This document shows positions 45,241 to 56,197 of a stretch of 64,000 nt of DNA, piece after piece; within the stretch, counting starts at the first letter, position 1, and each line of letters begins with the position of its first letter. Source of the DNA: Eremomyces bilateralis CBS 781.70 (Eukaryota > Ascomycota > Dothideomycetes > Eremomycetales > Eremomycetaceae); assembly GCF_010015585.1 (NCBI RefSeq), contig NW_022985071.1:1-64000 (forward strand). Direction: 5' to 3'. Below the pieces are notes generated by a model. That model was not told where the DNA came from. It saw only the letters and a list, made by a program, of their open reading frames with translations, and searched no databases. The position numbers and the translations under genes were made by a program.

Positions 45241-46157
45241 TTGCTCCGCGTCGATATGGGATGGACAACGAGCGAAAGGGGGGGATAAGGTCGATCAATG
45301 CATCCTATGTTGGACGGACCAAAGATATTCTTCGGGATTCCGGATGACCAGAGTGTCTATGCGTGTAGCAATAATGAATGGGATGTGGCAAAGAGTATCT
45401 TCAACTTCTCATCTTCGGAGCTCCACGTCGGAAATTATTGGATCGACCCATTTTTCAGCTTACATAACCAGAGCCTCCTATCCATGCACGTGACCAGAAG
45501 GGGTCAAGGGGATATCAGTTCATGACTTCGTCTTGTAAACAAGAGATGCGAACCGCAAGCGGGTGTCGCTGAAAGAGAGCCTGGAGGAACGAAGCTAGAG
45601 TTCACATGCCCACATTATAATATTATATAATATATATACCGGGGTTTTATGTCTTAGATTGGTTCATTTATAACTTTCTAATAAAAAACATAGATGATAG
45701 TGGCGTTGGAGCATGGAAATACAGTCGTGTTGCCCAAGGCGCGCTTCGCACTCTTTCCGGGAAAGAAGCTCACTTACAGCCAAAGAATTGTAATTTTTGA
45801 GATACACATAGATTTGCATGTATAGAAGCGACGAAAGAGCGCAATTTAGAGGTAGAATCTGAGGACCTGTGAAATTGCCGCCGAAAAGAACGGTTTAAAA
45901 CGCTCACTCTTTCCCTTCCCATCACCATCACCACAGTAGGAAGCTAATATGGACCCACACAACCAGATGCTGGGACAACTCCAGACGTGCCTAGAACATA
46001 CGCTGCCGTAATTGGCAGAACGGGGCGATATCCCTCTACCAGTCTACCTCCATCTCATACCGCCTCTGGGTACCATGGAGCTCACATTCAAAATCGTTGG
46101 AGAGAGATCATGTCCGGATTTACCTATCATCATATGTTGCCTACAGATTACATAACG
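45241..46157. other. intergenic, no gene seen
   Basis: Upstream flank of RPO41, then an AT-rich run (ATTATAATATTATATAATAT near 45617-45637). No gene or RNA is recognised. Confidence 0.45.
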
Positions 46158-47795
46158 TCAACTGGTCGTGGTCGTGTTGGTCATGGTCGAGTTCGTCGTA
46201 GTCGTGTTCACAACTAGAGCGTCCCGCCAGTCCTGCGTCCAGTGCGCAGCTGAGGCGTACCGGAACCGATACCACAGAATCGACACCGTGAAGGTGACTA
46301 AAACGACGGTTAGTAGGGCGACTCCATCCTCATCCAAGTATCCAGACACCCCAAGTTTCTCCTTTACGCCCGTGCTTGCCTCGGCAGCGAATTTGAGCAG
46401 AATATACAGGCCGAAACAGACAGAGCAGAAGACGGCCAGCACCACAGCCTCCACAGATAACAAACCATAAAGCCATACCATATACTCTGATAGCAGCAGA
46501 TGCTCCACGATAAAGAACCCAGCCAAAGAGCCCGCCAGCAACAAAAGAACACATAACCCATAATAGACCGTAGTCACTACCTTTGATGCGTATACCTGCA
46601 TACAGGGAGGGAGATATAGTCTCGCAAACGTGACTAAGGCAGTGACAAGCTTCGACATGATATGCCAGCCTCCAAGCAACCCAAGCATTGCGAAGAATAG
46701 ACAGGCGTATATCAAGGGGAGGCTGAGCAAGAAGATGGGGGCCTCCCAGCTGCTAGAGGCGAGGATATGCCTATTCAGAAAGGGCTGGATGAGGTCGAGG
46801 AAAGCCCAGTAGAGGAATATCGTATGGAGCAGTTGGCACCACTTAAACAGGGTCTCATCCATAGCAGCGTGAGCCTGTCTCAGTGCTAGCGATCGTGGTG
46901 ATGTGACGGGATTCGCGTGTTCGCTGTAGCTGTTCTTCGCAGCCTCTAGGTCGGGAGGGCCCTCGTTCGTAGATTCTGTGGTCTCCGCCTGGGCGAGGGT
47001 AGAGCCATCATCGTCGTTTGTACGTTGGCTTCCATCAATCCCTTCGCCTAGGAGGTGCTCAGTGCTAGCCGATGCCGTGAACCCCACTTGGTCGGCAGTG
47101 CTGCTGTTACTTTCATCGTATATGCTCCCCGTCTCGCTGCCCGTCCTGCCTGGCTTGTACTTCGTGCTCGCTGATCCTTCCGGCCTATCCTGAGTTTCAT
47201 CTTTTAATGGTTTGGCCTGATCGCTATCTTCCTCCGCCGCCTCTTCAGTGCTGTCTGCGTGCGAAGTTTCCCCATCATCTGATTCCTCAACAATCTCATC
47301 TAATTCGAAATCCATAGGAGTATACTGTGGTTTGGAAAGTTCCGACCTGGCAAGCTGCGATGCAATCTCCAATATGACGTATGAAGCAGCATATAGCCAT
47401 GCCCAAGCCACCGTCCATCTTATGTCTCCCCACGCACCAACCACATATGTCAGTGGTAATATGCTGAGGAAGAACCCAAAAAGGCGTAATATCGTCGCGA
47501 TTCTCGCTGTCTTTCGAACACTGTGATCGATCTTAGCCTCATCAAAGCGGTCCATTCCAATAATAAGCATCGCCTTGCGTGGGGTAGCACGGAGTACGAC
47601 ACAGTACGTTAGGAACCGAATGGCGAGTGCCAGAACATCGAAGGCGCATATAAAGGGCGAGGCTCGAAGCCAGAAGCTATGGGACACCGAGAAACCTAGA
47701 ACGCGGCCGACTGGCTGAGTCATGGTACTCAGAGCGAGTATCGGCAGGATCTGGAAGGCTTGAAGCCAGCTTATCGAGGGATCTGGCGGCGCCAT
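46158..47795 (-). CDS. multipass membrane protein of unknown function
   Basis: Single frame of 545 residues. The N-terminal half has about five hydrophobic segments (for example FLTYCVVLRA, FGFFLSILPLTYVVGAW, VAWAWLYAASYVI). Then comes a long acidic and Ser/Thr-rich loop of about 150 residues (ELDEIVEESDDGETSHADS and onward). The C-terminal half has five or six more helices (HTIFLYWAFLDLIQPFL, IFLLSLPLIYACLFFAMLGL, GLCVLLLLAGSLAGFFIVEH, VVLAVFCSVCFGLYILLKF, VALLTVVLVTFTVSILWYR). It ends NTTTTNSTMTNTTTTS, encoded by a trinucleotide-like stretch. No transporter or enzyme motif was recognised. The start ATGGCGCCGCCAGATCC is in good context. Confidence 0.65.
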   Translation of the reverse strand: MAPPDPSISWLQAFQILPILALSTMTQPVGRVLGFSVSHSFWLRASPFICAFDVLALAIRFLTYCVVLRATPRKAMLIIGMDRFDEAKIDHSVRKTARIATILRLFGFFLSILPLTYVVGAWGDIRWTVAWAWLYAASYVILEIASQLARSELSKPQYTPMDFELDEIVEESDDGETSHADSTEEAAEEDSDQAKPLKDETQDRPEGSASTKYKPGRTGSETGSIYDESNSSTADQVGFTASASTEHLLGEGIDGSQRTNDDDGSTLAQAETTESTNEGPPDLEAAKNSYSEHANPVTSPRSLALRQAHAAMDETLFKWCQLLHTIFLYWAFLDLIQPFLNRHILASSSWEAPIFLLSLPLIYACLFFAMLGLLGGWHIMSKLVTALVTFARLYLPPCMQVYASKVVTTVYYGLCVLLLLAGSLAGFFIVEHLLLSEYMVWLYGLLSVEAVVLAVFCSVCFGLYILLKFAAEASTGVKEKLGVSGYLDEDGVALLTVVLVTFTVSILWYRFRYASAAHWTQDWRDALVVNTTTTNSTMTNTTTTS

Positions 47796-48310
47796 GGTCG
47801 CGATCTCATGCCATCAGAGGCCGCGGAGGAAAGTAAGAATTCAAAAGCCCCAAGATACCGGTGACAATCCGAACCACGCCTTGCGATGTCCGACTGACAG
47901 GAGAGATCTGCAAGCCACAAGCCACAAGCCACAGGCATGGTATGGGCTGTGTAAAGTTAAAATTACACGGCAATTATTATGTTGGGTTTGCTCTGCAGCA
48001 TCAGGACATAACGCCTCGCACACTTTAGATAGATTCCTCCTTCATAGCAACAATTCAATGTTTGCCTCACGATTGAAGATTCCCTTGGGAATTTTTCTGT
48101 CCCTCGCGCGTCCACAAAGACCTTACGGAACTACGTTCCTCAAGGCATGAGTTGTATTGAACCGTCACTTATATATTCATGGCCCCAGGGCAAAAAAAAT
48201 GCACGAGAGGGAATATGTGACAAGGTCCTACATCAATGATCAAAATACAAGGCAATTCGTTTATGCATATCATACAGAATATGTACACTCCGTCCTGGAT
48301 TAGGCCCCCT
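47796..48310. other. intergenic, no gene seen
   Basis: It includes a three-fold CAAGCCACA tandem repeat near 47911-47938. Nothing else is seen. Confidence 0.45.
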
Positions 48311-50392
48311 CTAGCACGACCAAATGCCAACCATACCGTCTTTTCTACCTTCGATTAGATACCCATCCTTGATCCGTACTTTCTCTATCGTAGGAGTCGT
48401 GCCCTGTTCCGCAACAGTACCCGGACCGCAATCCCAATGTTTCCCATCCACCTTGTCGTAGACCTTCACGACGTCTTCGCCCTCGGCCGCGACGATCTTG
48501 CGCGTATCGAACATCATGCTGGTAATGGGGTGGTCATACGCAAAGGCATCGTATATGGAGCCCGTTCTAAGGTCCCAAATCTGAAAAAGCGCCGCGTCAG
48601 CCAGTATCGAGTGTAGTGATCACATCATAAGTGCTTACCCTGATACTACGGTCCAAACTTCCTGTAACGAGATGCACATCGTCAAACTGCAGTGCCGTCA
48701 CTGGTCCCGTATGGCCGACCAGACTCCGATGCACTTGCCCACTCCGCAAGTCCCACAGCCGCACCATGCCATCGGCGGTCCCGCACGCGAGCGCAGTTTC
48801 GAAGCACTGCAGCGCTCCGACGAAATCGGCTTGAGCGTCGGGTAAACGGCCCGTCTGCCGCCACAGTCCGTCGTTGGAGTTCAGGGTGGCCGAGGCTTGC
48901 GCAGCGGCCCAGAGAACATCTAATGTTTGAATGCAGCGGCCCTTTTCAAGGTCCCATTGACGTAGTGTCTTGTCTGCGGATCCGGAGACGAGCGTGTTGC
49001 CTTTGAAGTGCAGCGCGGTGATTTCGGCGACATGGGCTTCGAGAGAGAAAAGGGGGCATTCTTGCATGCTCGTCGGAGGTGGCGGTGGAGGGGCGTCTTC
49101 CTCGTTGCTGAAGCCCAAGGCATCGTCGTCGTCCTCCCCGACAGGGACGGTATCGTTATCGGTCTCCAGAGGCGAGTATTCTGCCTTACTGAGGTCCCAT
49201 AATCGAATGGTCGCGTCCATCGATCCCGTCGCGACGATGTTATCGTCGACTTGCAAACAACGCACGGAGGATAGATGTCCCTCTAGAAAGCCCATACATC
49301 TTCCGGCGTTGAGATCCCACACTCGTACTGTATCGTCTAGTGCGGCCGTCACCATGGTTCCAAATGGATAATCAAAATCGATCGCCGTGATCATATCGTT
49401 GTGCGCTTGAAACTCCTTGATCTGAGAACCAGGGTGGAGATGCTCATGAAGGATTGGCATGGATATCCTCCGGTTTGGCCGTTTCCGTTTGGGCCTTGAC
49501 GGCAGTTTCTGGTAGAGAGATTCCGACATGAACTCGTCTTGAGGTGATCCCGGGTCCGTCTCTGCTGCCGGACTCTTCTCCACGGCCGCTGCCTCCTCAT
49601 CTTCGAGTTCCTGCGCCACCTCGAGCTTATTATCGACGGTGGCGATATCATTCTCCAGTTCCATCTCTTCCTGCTCGAGGTTCGCAAGTCGTTCGAGGAC
49701 GATCCCGCGCATTGCTTGTAGGTTGGTGACCTTGTTATCGATCTCGCGTATCTCCACACTGCACATATTTTTGCGAACCTCCATCATCTCCAATCGATGG
49801 GTCATGCTCCATTTCTCATGCTTGAGCTGTGCAACCCGTGGACGACCAGATTCGTCCGAACTGCCATCCTCCAATAGCTTCCCCTTGTCACGTCGTTTGC
49901 CATGCTTCCGATGCGGAGATTTCTCCTCTTCCGGTATCGACGCTTGGAATCCTTGGAAAAGTGAATAGGAATTGTGGTCTTCGGGGATGTGTGAGAGGAG
50001 CTCGTCGGACACGTAGGAGAGGGCTCGATGTTGGATTTCGGGGACGGAGAGCTTGGATCGGACGATTTCGCGTGGCGTCGTCTGTGCCAGGTTGAAGATC
50101 GACCGCTGGAGCGCCGGCTTTCTCAATTCCCGGTGAAGCTCTCCGAGAGCATGTTGATAATGCTGGCTAACGCCTCCATCTCCTAGAGGGCCGCCGCCGA
50201 TCAGATGCCCTGCGGTCGCGGTGACTTTGCGGCCAAAGGCTTCGATTTGACGGGTCTACATGGACGTTAGCTCTCCCGTTTCATTGGGTGCCGATGGATT
50301 AATCGGTCTCGTACCGGTATCAAAGGGTCGTCATCGGATGGAGTTAATGGCCTGGATGGAGGGGAGCCTCTCCCTCGAGACGGCTCTGCCAT
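48311..50392 (-). CDS. MDV1: Mdv1/Caf4-type mitochondrial division WD-repeat protein
   Basis: Three exons, 50392-50315, 50255-48639 and 48580-48311, give about 654 residues. The start is [18 protein letters not shown], then [21 protein letters not shown] and [25 protein letters not shown], typical of fungal Mdv1. A coiled coil ([38 protein letters not shown]) precedes seven WD40-type repeats from about residue 270 ([98 protein letters not shown]), ending [13 protein letters not shown]. Mdv1 bridges Fis1 on the outer membrane to the dynamin Dnm1 in mitochondrial fission. Filamentous ascomycetes usually have one such gene, so Mdv1 against Caf4 is not resolvable. Both introns are 58-60 bp with good sites. 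Confidence 0.93.
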
Positions 50393-50986
50393 CCGAATCG
50401 ATTCCCTCGAAATGCAATACAGAAAACGAGGTCGGGGTTAAGTCTGTCGCATGCTCATCATTTGGACTACCATGCAAATGCGGATTTGATATGGACAGTT
50501 TGAGATGTCGCGTGCTGGTTTGTTTAGGGCAATATGATCATCGACAAGGTGGATGTTGCGCCACAACCAGGTTGGAGCTGTTCGACTTGATTGATGGTTC
50601 AGTTAGGACATGGAACAAATTGCTGAGCCACTGGAGATACAGCCGGCTGATGCCGAGATCGGTGCTATGGCACTCAATCAAGTGAACTATTTGATTTAAG
50701 TTAATGTATTCAAGTCAGGTCAGGATTTGTCAATTAACCCTTCATCATTCGAAAAAGTCATCTTCCGGTACCGTAGGGAACGAAAGCCCAAATTGGGATA
50801 TTACTAACCTTTCGTTATTCATAGCGTAGCTGGGGTCCACCACATGGAGTCATCAATCTCACAGCTGTAGCATCCTAGATTCGTTTATTTAAAGCTTGGT
50901 TACCGCTCTGGATCTGATAGACACGCGACCGTAATAAATCCAGCCAAAACCTAGTTGGTATCTAAATCTAAAGGACCAAATATACA
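50393..50986. promoter_or_regulatory. divergent promoter region between MDV1 and chorismate mutase
   Basis: 594 bp between divergent start codons. No clear TATA box; plus-strand open frames here are antisense to the MDV1 first exon or random. Confidence 0.4.
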
Positions 50987-51887
50987 ATGGACGCCGCAAT
51001 CGACTTTCACGATCCCAATAAGGCGTTGGACCTGGGCAATATCAGATTCCAGTTGATGTACGGACACATAACCCACTTGGCGTATCGCATCTACTCACAG
51101 TTAATCTAGCCGACTGGAGGACACTATCATCTTCCATTTAATAGAAAGGGTTCAATTCCCGTTGAACAAAACCATCTATGTCCCCGGCGGCGTGCACATC
51201 GCCGCCTCGGACTTAAGTCTCATGGACTGGATGCTCTCCGAGCAAGAGAAGCTCCAATCGCTCGTCCGCCGCTACGAATCGCCCGATGAATATCCCTTCT
51301 TCCCCAATGTCTTGCAAAAGCCCATCCTTCATCCTCTGCACTACCCCCAGGTTCTCTACCCGAACGACGTCAACGTCAACGAGAAGCTGAAGCAATCCTA
51401 CATCGAGTCCATCTTGCCGCCCGCGTGCGTCAAGCTGGGCCGCGAGGATCGTGGGGAAGATCATGAGAATTACGGGTCGGCCGCGACGTGCGATGTGCAG
51501 TGTCTGCAGGCGCTGTCGCGGCGGATCCATTTTGGCAAATTCGTCGCGGAGTCGAAGTTTCGCAAGGAGACGGAGCGGTATGTGCAGCTCATCAAGAATG
51601 ATGATCGGGACGGGATTGCGGAGGCGATTACGGATGCGAAAGTGGAGAAGAAGGTGCTGGAGCGGTTAAGACTCAAGGCGAAAATGTATGGAACGGATCC
51701 GGATAACGCGACTGGGGACTTGGGAAAGCTGGATGTCGACGCGGTGGTGTCAATGTACAAGGTGAGTTCATCGCTGGTATGTATATTGACTTCCGTTGAT
51801 TATGATTAGGACTACGTTATTCCTTTGACCAAGGAGGTTGAAGTGGAGTATCTTATGCAGCGTCTGAAAGGGACGGAGTATGAATAG
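50987..51887 (+). CDS. ARO7: chorismate mutase
   Basis: Three exons, 50987-51057, 51110-51761 and 51810-51887, give 266 residues, the usual length of the fungal AroQ enzyme. The start is MDAAIDFHDPNKALDLGNIR, then RLEDTIIFHLIERVQFPLN with the N-terminal catalytic Arg/Glu helix, EYPFFPNVL, KPILHPLHYP, ENYGSAATCDVQCLQALSRRIHFGKFVAE, and the C-terminal active-site helix ending KDYVIPLTKEVEVEYLMQRL with the conserved Glu. It converts chorismate to prephenate for Tyr and Phe synthesis in the cytosol. The yeast enzyme is inhibited by Tyr and activated by Trp; the regulatory Gly-rich region (NYGSAAT) is kept, so the same control is likely. The gene converges tightly with ESF1, 78 bp between stops. 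Confidence 0.97.
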
Positions 51888-51965
51888 TGACGATGACATG
51901 AGACGGAAGTATAGACAAAGACTACAATATATTCATCTATGCGTAATGCATCTCGCCCCACGCTG

Positions 51966-54188
51966 TTACTTTGTAGCTCTCTTAGAAACCTTCTCAACCA
52001 ACCGACGTAAGTCCTCTCCATCCTCCCTGCTAACCTTCTTCTTCTGGCGTTTCGAAGGCTGTCCATCATCAAACGTTTCCGCGGCCCTCTTCTGTCGTCC
52101 TTCATCCAACAGCTCCCGCATCCCCTTAGTTCCTTTATACCTCGGATTCGTGGGGTCGATCGCATACTCATGGCTCTCAAACAGCGCGCCGAACCGCGGA
52201 TCTTTGGCGTCGACCTTAAACGTGTCCTCTTCCACCCCCGCAAACTTCGCCTCGGACTTTTTCTTCGCCTTGCCCTTCTTTCGCGACGCCTTCTCCCGCT
52301 TCATGATCTCGTTCATGTCGAAGTGCTGCACTTTTCCGGCCCCCCCGGCCACCCCGCCCTCCTCGGCCATCAGCAGCTCCAGTTCCTTCTTTTCCTTCTC
52401 CTTGGCTATCCGCTCCTCCTGTTGCTGCGCATCTTTGATCTCGCGCGCTAATTTCTTAGCTCGCTTCGCTGCCTGCTTTGCCGCCTCCGCCGGATTCTCG
52501 AAGAACGGGTCGTCAAATCCTAAATCTTCTTCCACAGCATTATCCTCGGCGCGAGACACCTTTTCGACTTCTTTCTCAGCTTCAGCGCCAGTCTCGACAC
52601 CGCGATTCTTCTCTTTTCTTCGAGCCTTTCGCTCCCTCTCCTTCCTGATGTACTTCTCCACGGTACTCTCCACCGGCTCGTTTTCAAAAACTCCTTTGTT
52701 GCCACTCTCCGAGTCCCCCGAAAACCCGGGAACAAACGTGATCTGCATGCCGCCGGTCGCTTCTTTTTTACCTTTCGGTTTCTTTTCTGAGGCCTGGGGT
52801 ATATCTCCGGAGAGGCCTAGGGCCGCCCGTAGGGCTGATGCCTTGGAGTTCTTCGACACTTTATCTCGAGGTGCGGTGTCTGACCTCCCAAGGGCAGCCA
52901 AATCGGTTTCAGTAGGTTCTTCCTCGCTCTCTGATCCGCCCTCATCGGATGTGCCACTTCCCAGATACGCCAGCAGGTCATTGTCGAGCTCTCCGCCACG
53001 CTCGAAGGCACGCCTCATCACGTCTTTCCGGCCCCCATCCTCATTGTCCCATGTAAGTGTCACGCGACTGTGTCGCAGCGCCTGCGTGACGAATTCACGT
53101 GGCCGATATCCTTTAGGAATGGAAGTGCACTCGTCCTCGGGTTCGTCGTCATCGAAGGAAGTGTCGTCGGGCACGAATCGGAGGTCGAAGAAGTTGGCGG
53201 AGGTGAGGTACTCGCGCCCGTCCATTGCATCGTATATGAACTTCGCCGCTGCAGGCGTCGAGGCAGTGATGACCGCGTAATAATACCGTAGTCGCTGTAG
53301 TTGGTAGTTTCGTAGTTTTGCGGGATCGAAATCTCGAGCTCGAGTGTCGTCCGCGGGCGCCTCTTCGTCATCATCGGAGGAATCCTCGTTTTCAGCTCTG
53401 GTCTCCTTGGTGGGCCGGCTTTTCGATGCAACTGCATTGCTCTTCTTCCCACCGGGACCTTGGAACAATTCCTTTGCCGGCCCTTCGGTCTCTTCCCGCT
53501 CCATCATCTTCTTTCCAAACTGACTCGGGTATATCGAAACGTTGAGGATCTTCCCTTCCGTAGGAGCAAAGCTCAAGGCCACGGCCATCAAATCCGCAGC
53601 TTTGATATTGTCCCAATCCAAGTTCACCACCGCAAGTCGTGAGGTGACCTCGCCTGTCGGTATGTCTTCTTGAGGCCCCGCGTCCTCTTCAGCTTCCGAC
53701 TCCTCCTCGACATCCTCGTCATCCTCATCATCCTCAGACGACGAAAAGCCTCCTTCTCTGGCAGGATCATACTTGCCGGTGACCCGTTTTAGCTCTGCCT
53801 GAACATCATCATCCGCATCCAGCTCATCGCTTCCTGATTGGTCGCTCTCGTCCGTTTCGCTGGCGCTGGCGACCTGGTACAGTCTCTCCAATTCTTTCTT
53901 CCCTCGACTGCCTTCTATTTTCCTGCCATACCGATCAACGCTGGCCTTTTTAGTGAAGTCTTCGTCCTTGAGTAAGCGGGAGAATCGATCGTCCAAGCGG
54001 ACTTTGGTGTTCTTCTGAGAGGGCAGTCGGAATCGAGGATCGGTAGAGAGCGACGTGAATCGTGGATCATCTACAACAGAGAAATCAGTATAAGGCCGGG
54101 TCATGTTGTTTGAGGAAGACGTACTGGTCGAGGATTTTGGAGGCGATTGGTCGCGCTTCTTGCGCTTTTCAACGCCGTGCTTCGCCAT
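51966..54188 (-). CDS. ESF1: Esf1, nucleolar 18S pre-rRNA processing factor
   Basis: A single frame of 740 residues. The start is MAKHGVEKRKKRDQSPP, then DPRFTSLSTDPRFRLPSQKN and KVRLDDRFSRLLKDEDFTKKASVDRYGRK, classic for Esf1. The central domain reads SRLAVVNLDWDNIKAADLMAVA, ILNVSIYPSQFGKKMM, QLQRLRYYYAVI and AKFIYDAMDGREYL, a degenerate RNA-recognition fold. Acidic and Lys/Glu-rich linkers lead to the C-terminal NUC153 motif DPRFGALFESHEYAIDP with RYKGTKGMRELL. It is a small-subunit processome component needed for early 18S rRNA cleavages, sited in the nucleolus. No introns are evident. Confidence 0.95.
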   Translation of the reverse strand: MAKHGVEKRKKRDQSPPKSSTSTSSSNNMTRPYTDFSVVDDPRFTSLSTDPRFRLPSQKNTKVRLDDRFSRLLKDEDFTKKASVDRYGRKIEGSRGKKELERLYQVASASETDESDQSGSDELDADDDVQAELKRVTGKYDPAREGGFSSSEDDEDDEDVEEESEAEEDAGPQEDIPTGEVTSRLAVVNLDWDNIKAADLMAVALSFAPTEGKILNVSIYPSQFGKKMMEREETEGPAKELFQGPGGKKSNAVASKSRPTKETRAENEDSSDDDEEAPADDTRARDFDPAKLRNYQLQRLRYYYAVITASTPAAAKFIYDAMDGREYLTSANFFDLRFVPDDTSFDDDEPEDECTSIPKGYRPREFVTQALRHSRVTLTWDNEDGGRKDVMRRAFERGGELDNDLLAYLGSGTSDEGGSESEEEPTETDLAALGRSDTAPRDKVSKNSKASALRAALGLSGDIPQASEKKPKGKKEATGGMQITFVPGFSGDSESGNKGVFENEPVESTVEKYIRKERERKARRKEKNRGVETGAEAEKEVEKVSRAEDNAVEEDLGFDDPFFENPAEAAKQAAKRAKKLAREIKDAQQQEERIAKEKEKKELELLMAEEGGVAGGAGKVQHFDMNEIMKREKASRKKGKAKKKSEAKFAGVEEDTFKVDAKDPRFGALFESHEYAIDPTNPRYKGTKGMRELLDEGRQKRAAETFDDGQPSKRQKKKVSREDGEDLRRLVEKVSKRATK

Positions 54189-55631
54189 AATTAGCGGAAG
54201 GGGTTACAATATGGTATCGATACAATCGATTGCTCAGTTAACGAGGGGCTCAATCTGGCGGATTTGTAGTCACTGCGATTCAGAGCGTAACATGAAATTC
54301 CTGAACTGAAGTCTCGCATTTCCTGCGATCTGGAAATTTTAGTGTAACTCTATGGCAGGGGTCTCTTATCAGATCATCAGATAAGTCCACCCTTTGACGA
54401 CCCTCTCACGCCACTCTCAGTTCTAGCAACAACCTGACCTCCAATGTTGACGACTTGCCTCAACATTGCATTCATTTTTAATCGCTACAATCGACCTGAA
54501 GTTTTTATCGTCCCGCTGATATAGGTATAAACTATACAATTATTTGCGATCCGGTTTCGTTCAGCTTCTCACACGGTTAGATTCGTCACGAACCCCCACA
54601 TTGAAAATGAACAACCATATGGCGATGATCCCGAGAATGAACACTCTTTCACACTCCTGAATTATGCACACGTAAGGTGTTTTCTATGATTTCTGGGGTA
54701 TATATGATCATTTATCCTCATAAGTATCTCATACTCGAGAGAGGTGGGAGCCTGTATGTATTCGTTAGTCGGCTCTCTGCATACTTCTGGAACACACAGG
54801 GCTGAGGCTTTAATCAATTGCATATGGCTCTTCTCTAGTTCTCTAGGATTTTCGGACTGGGAGTATTCTCGGGCAATTCTGGTAACTGTACGATCGCCTA
54901 CCCGCGCATAGTAGCCTTTGAGAGGCGTTGAATAGTGGGAATACATGGATTGTCAGTCACACCAGTGAAAAGAGCAGATTTGAGGAGATACATTATGTTA
55001 AAGAAGTTTGTTGGAGCCGTGATAACGTCCTAAATACTGATGAAGGGGAGGATCTAATTGCAATGGGTGAACAGAGAATACTTCTGTATGAAGTTTTGGT
55101 ATGGTGGATATGAAACTGGTACTCCTAATCACTCGGCTTTGTCCTCTGCCTTGTATTATGCACTGAATGATAACCCAGGCTCTAAAACACATGTACTGTG
55201 CTGAGGGGACCCGTTCTAGGCCTCATCGAATCGATCGGAGCAAGGTGAGGGTGGTATACAACTTGGGTCGGCTGTTTTGTAGATAGTTATACGTGCATTT
55301 AAACTAGTATAGGCCGAGAGGATCTAATTAGTTGTGATCGAATTGTCGCATTCCCTTCATAGGACCTGGTCGAGAAACGTCAACCTACCGTTCTTCTACG
55401 GCTTGACTGGTCTATCCTTCCAAAGGCACGGCAAGTTTCTGATCAGTTCTGCTGTTTGTATTCGCTTATCGACGACAGGCACATATATATCTTTGTAGAT
55501 CATCATCAGGGGAAGGAGGACTGTTCATCTACATTTAATATGGAGGCTAATAGACGAATGCTTATCTAGCCCTGAGACAGAGGAGATCATGTGCCCCCAA
55601 AGCTTTGGAGCAGGTTGAGAACTCGTCACTA
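54189..55631. other. intergenic, no gene seen
   Basis: Upstream flank of ESF1, then AT-rich sequence with only short frames. Nothing is recognised. Confidence 0.45.
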
Positions 55632-56197
55632 TTATAACTTGTGTGGTTTAATTGGCCCATTCTGGGGTACAGTATCGACAGGACCTCCAAGTTTAGATAG
55701 GAAAATACCTCCTGTAGACTTGTTAATGGAGTATTCCGCTCCGAACAACATGGAGTTTGGAAATCCGGTTGCGATGACCATCTCATCTCGATTAGCCCTC
55801 GCTTTCATCCACTCTCCGATCCAGGTTTCGCTCTCCCCGAACTGGTAGCTCGAGGCGCTGCATATGATCAGCGATGAGCCCATGATACACTGCGGCTGTG
55901 AAAAAGGGGAAATATCAACATACGTGGCGATGAAATTCCCACCGCTCTCCCAGAAGTAGTCAAGGATCTCGAAAGAAGTATCCTTGTCTCACTCGCCCAT
56001 CGAGCCTTTCCTATCACACAGATTAGCTGCGCTCTTCGGCCCCAGCATTGGCTTCTTCCCACTGGCACGTACCAAGCATTGCCGAAGTTCATCGCTCCGA
56101 GACACAAAGGGGACACGCGGATCGAGGCATTGGGACTCAGCAGTCGATGATGGCCCAGTGCCGTTTTAGGAGGGGGAGCTGGAGCGAAATATGACAT
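55632..56197 (-). pseudogene. aldo/keto reductase (aryl-alcohol dehydrogenase type), truncated remnant
   Basis: The 5' third of an AKR gene. MSYFAPAPPPKTALGHHR and SIRVSPLCLGAMNFGNAW form exon 1. After an intron (GTACGTG...GATAG) comes KGSMGE, a stop, then [22 protein letters not shown]. After a second intron (GTATGTT...TGCAG) comes [32 protein letters not shown]. Then the family match ends abruptly; the catalytic barrel's remaining two thirds (the VHWWD and later blocks) are missing. One stop within an otherwise faithful reading and a lost 3' end mark it as dead. Intron positions fit this AKR subfamily. Confidence 0.7.

Noticed and set aside
51880-53280. 466-codon plus-strand open frame, Ser/Phe-rich
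   Set aside because: Antisense shadow of ESF1: its Ser/Phe/Leu content is the complement of Lys/Glu/Arg-rich coding sequence.
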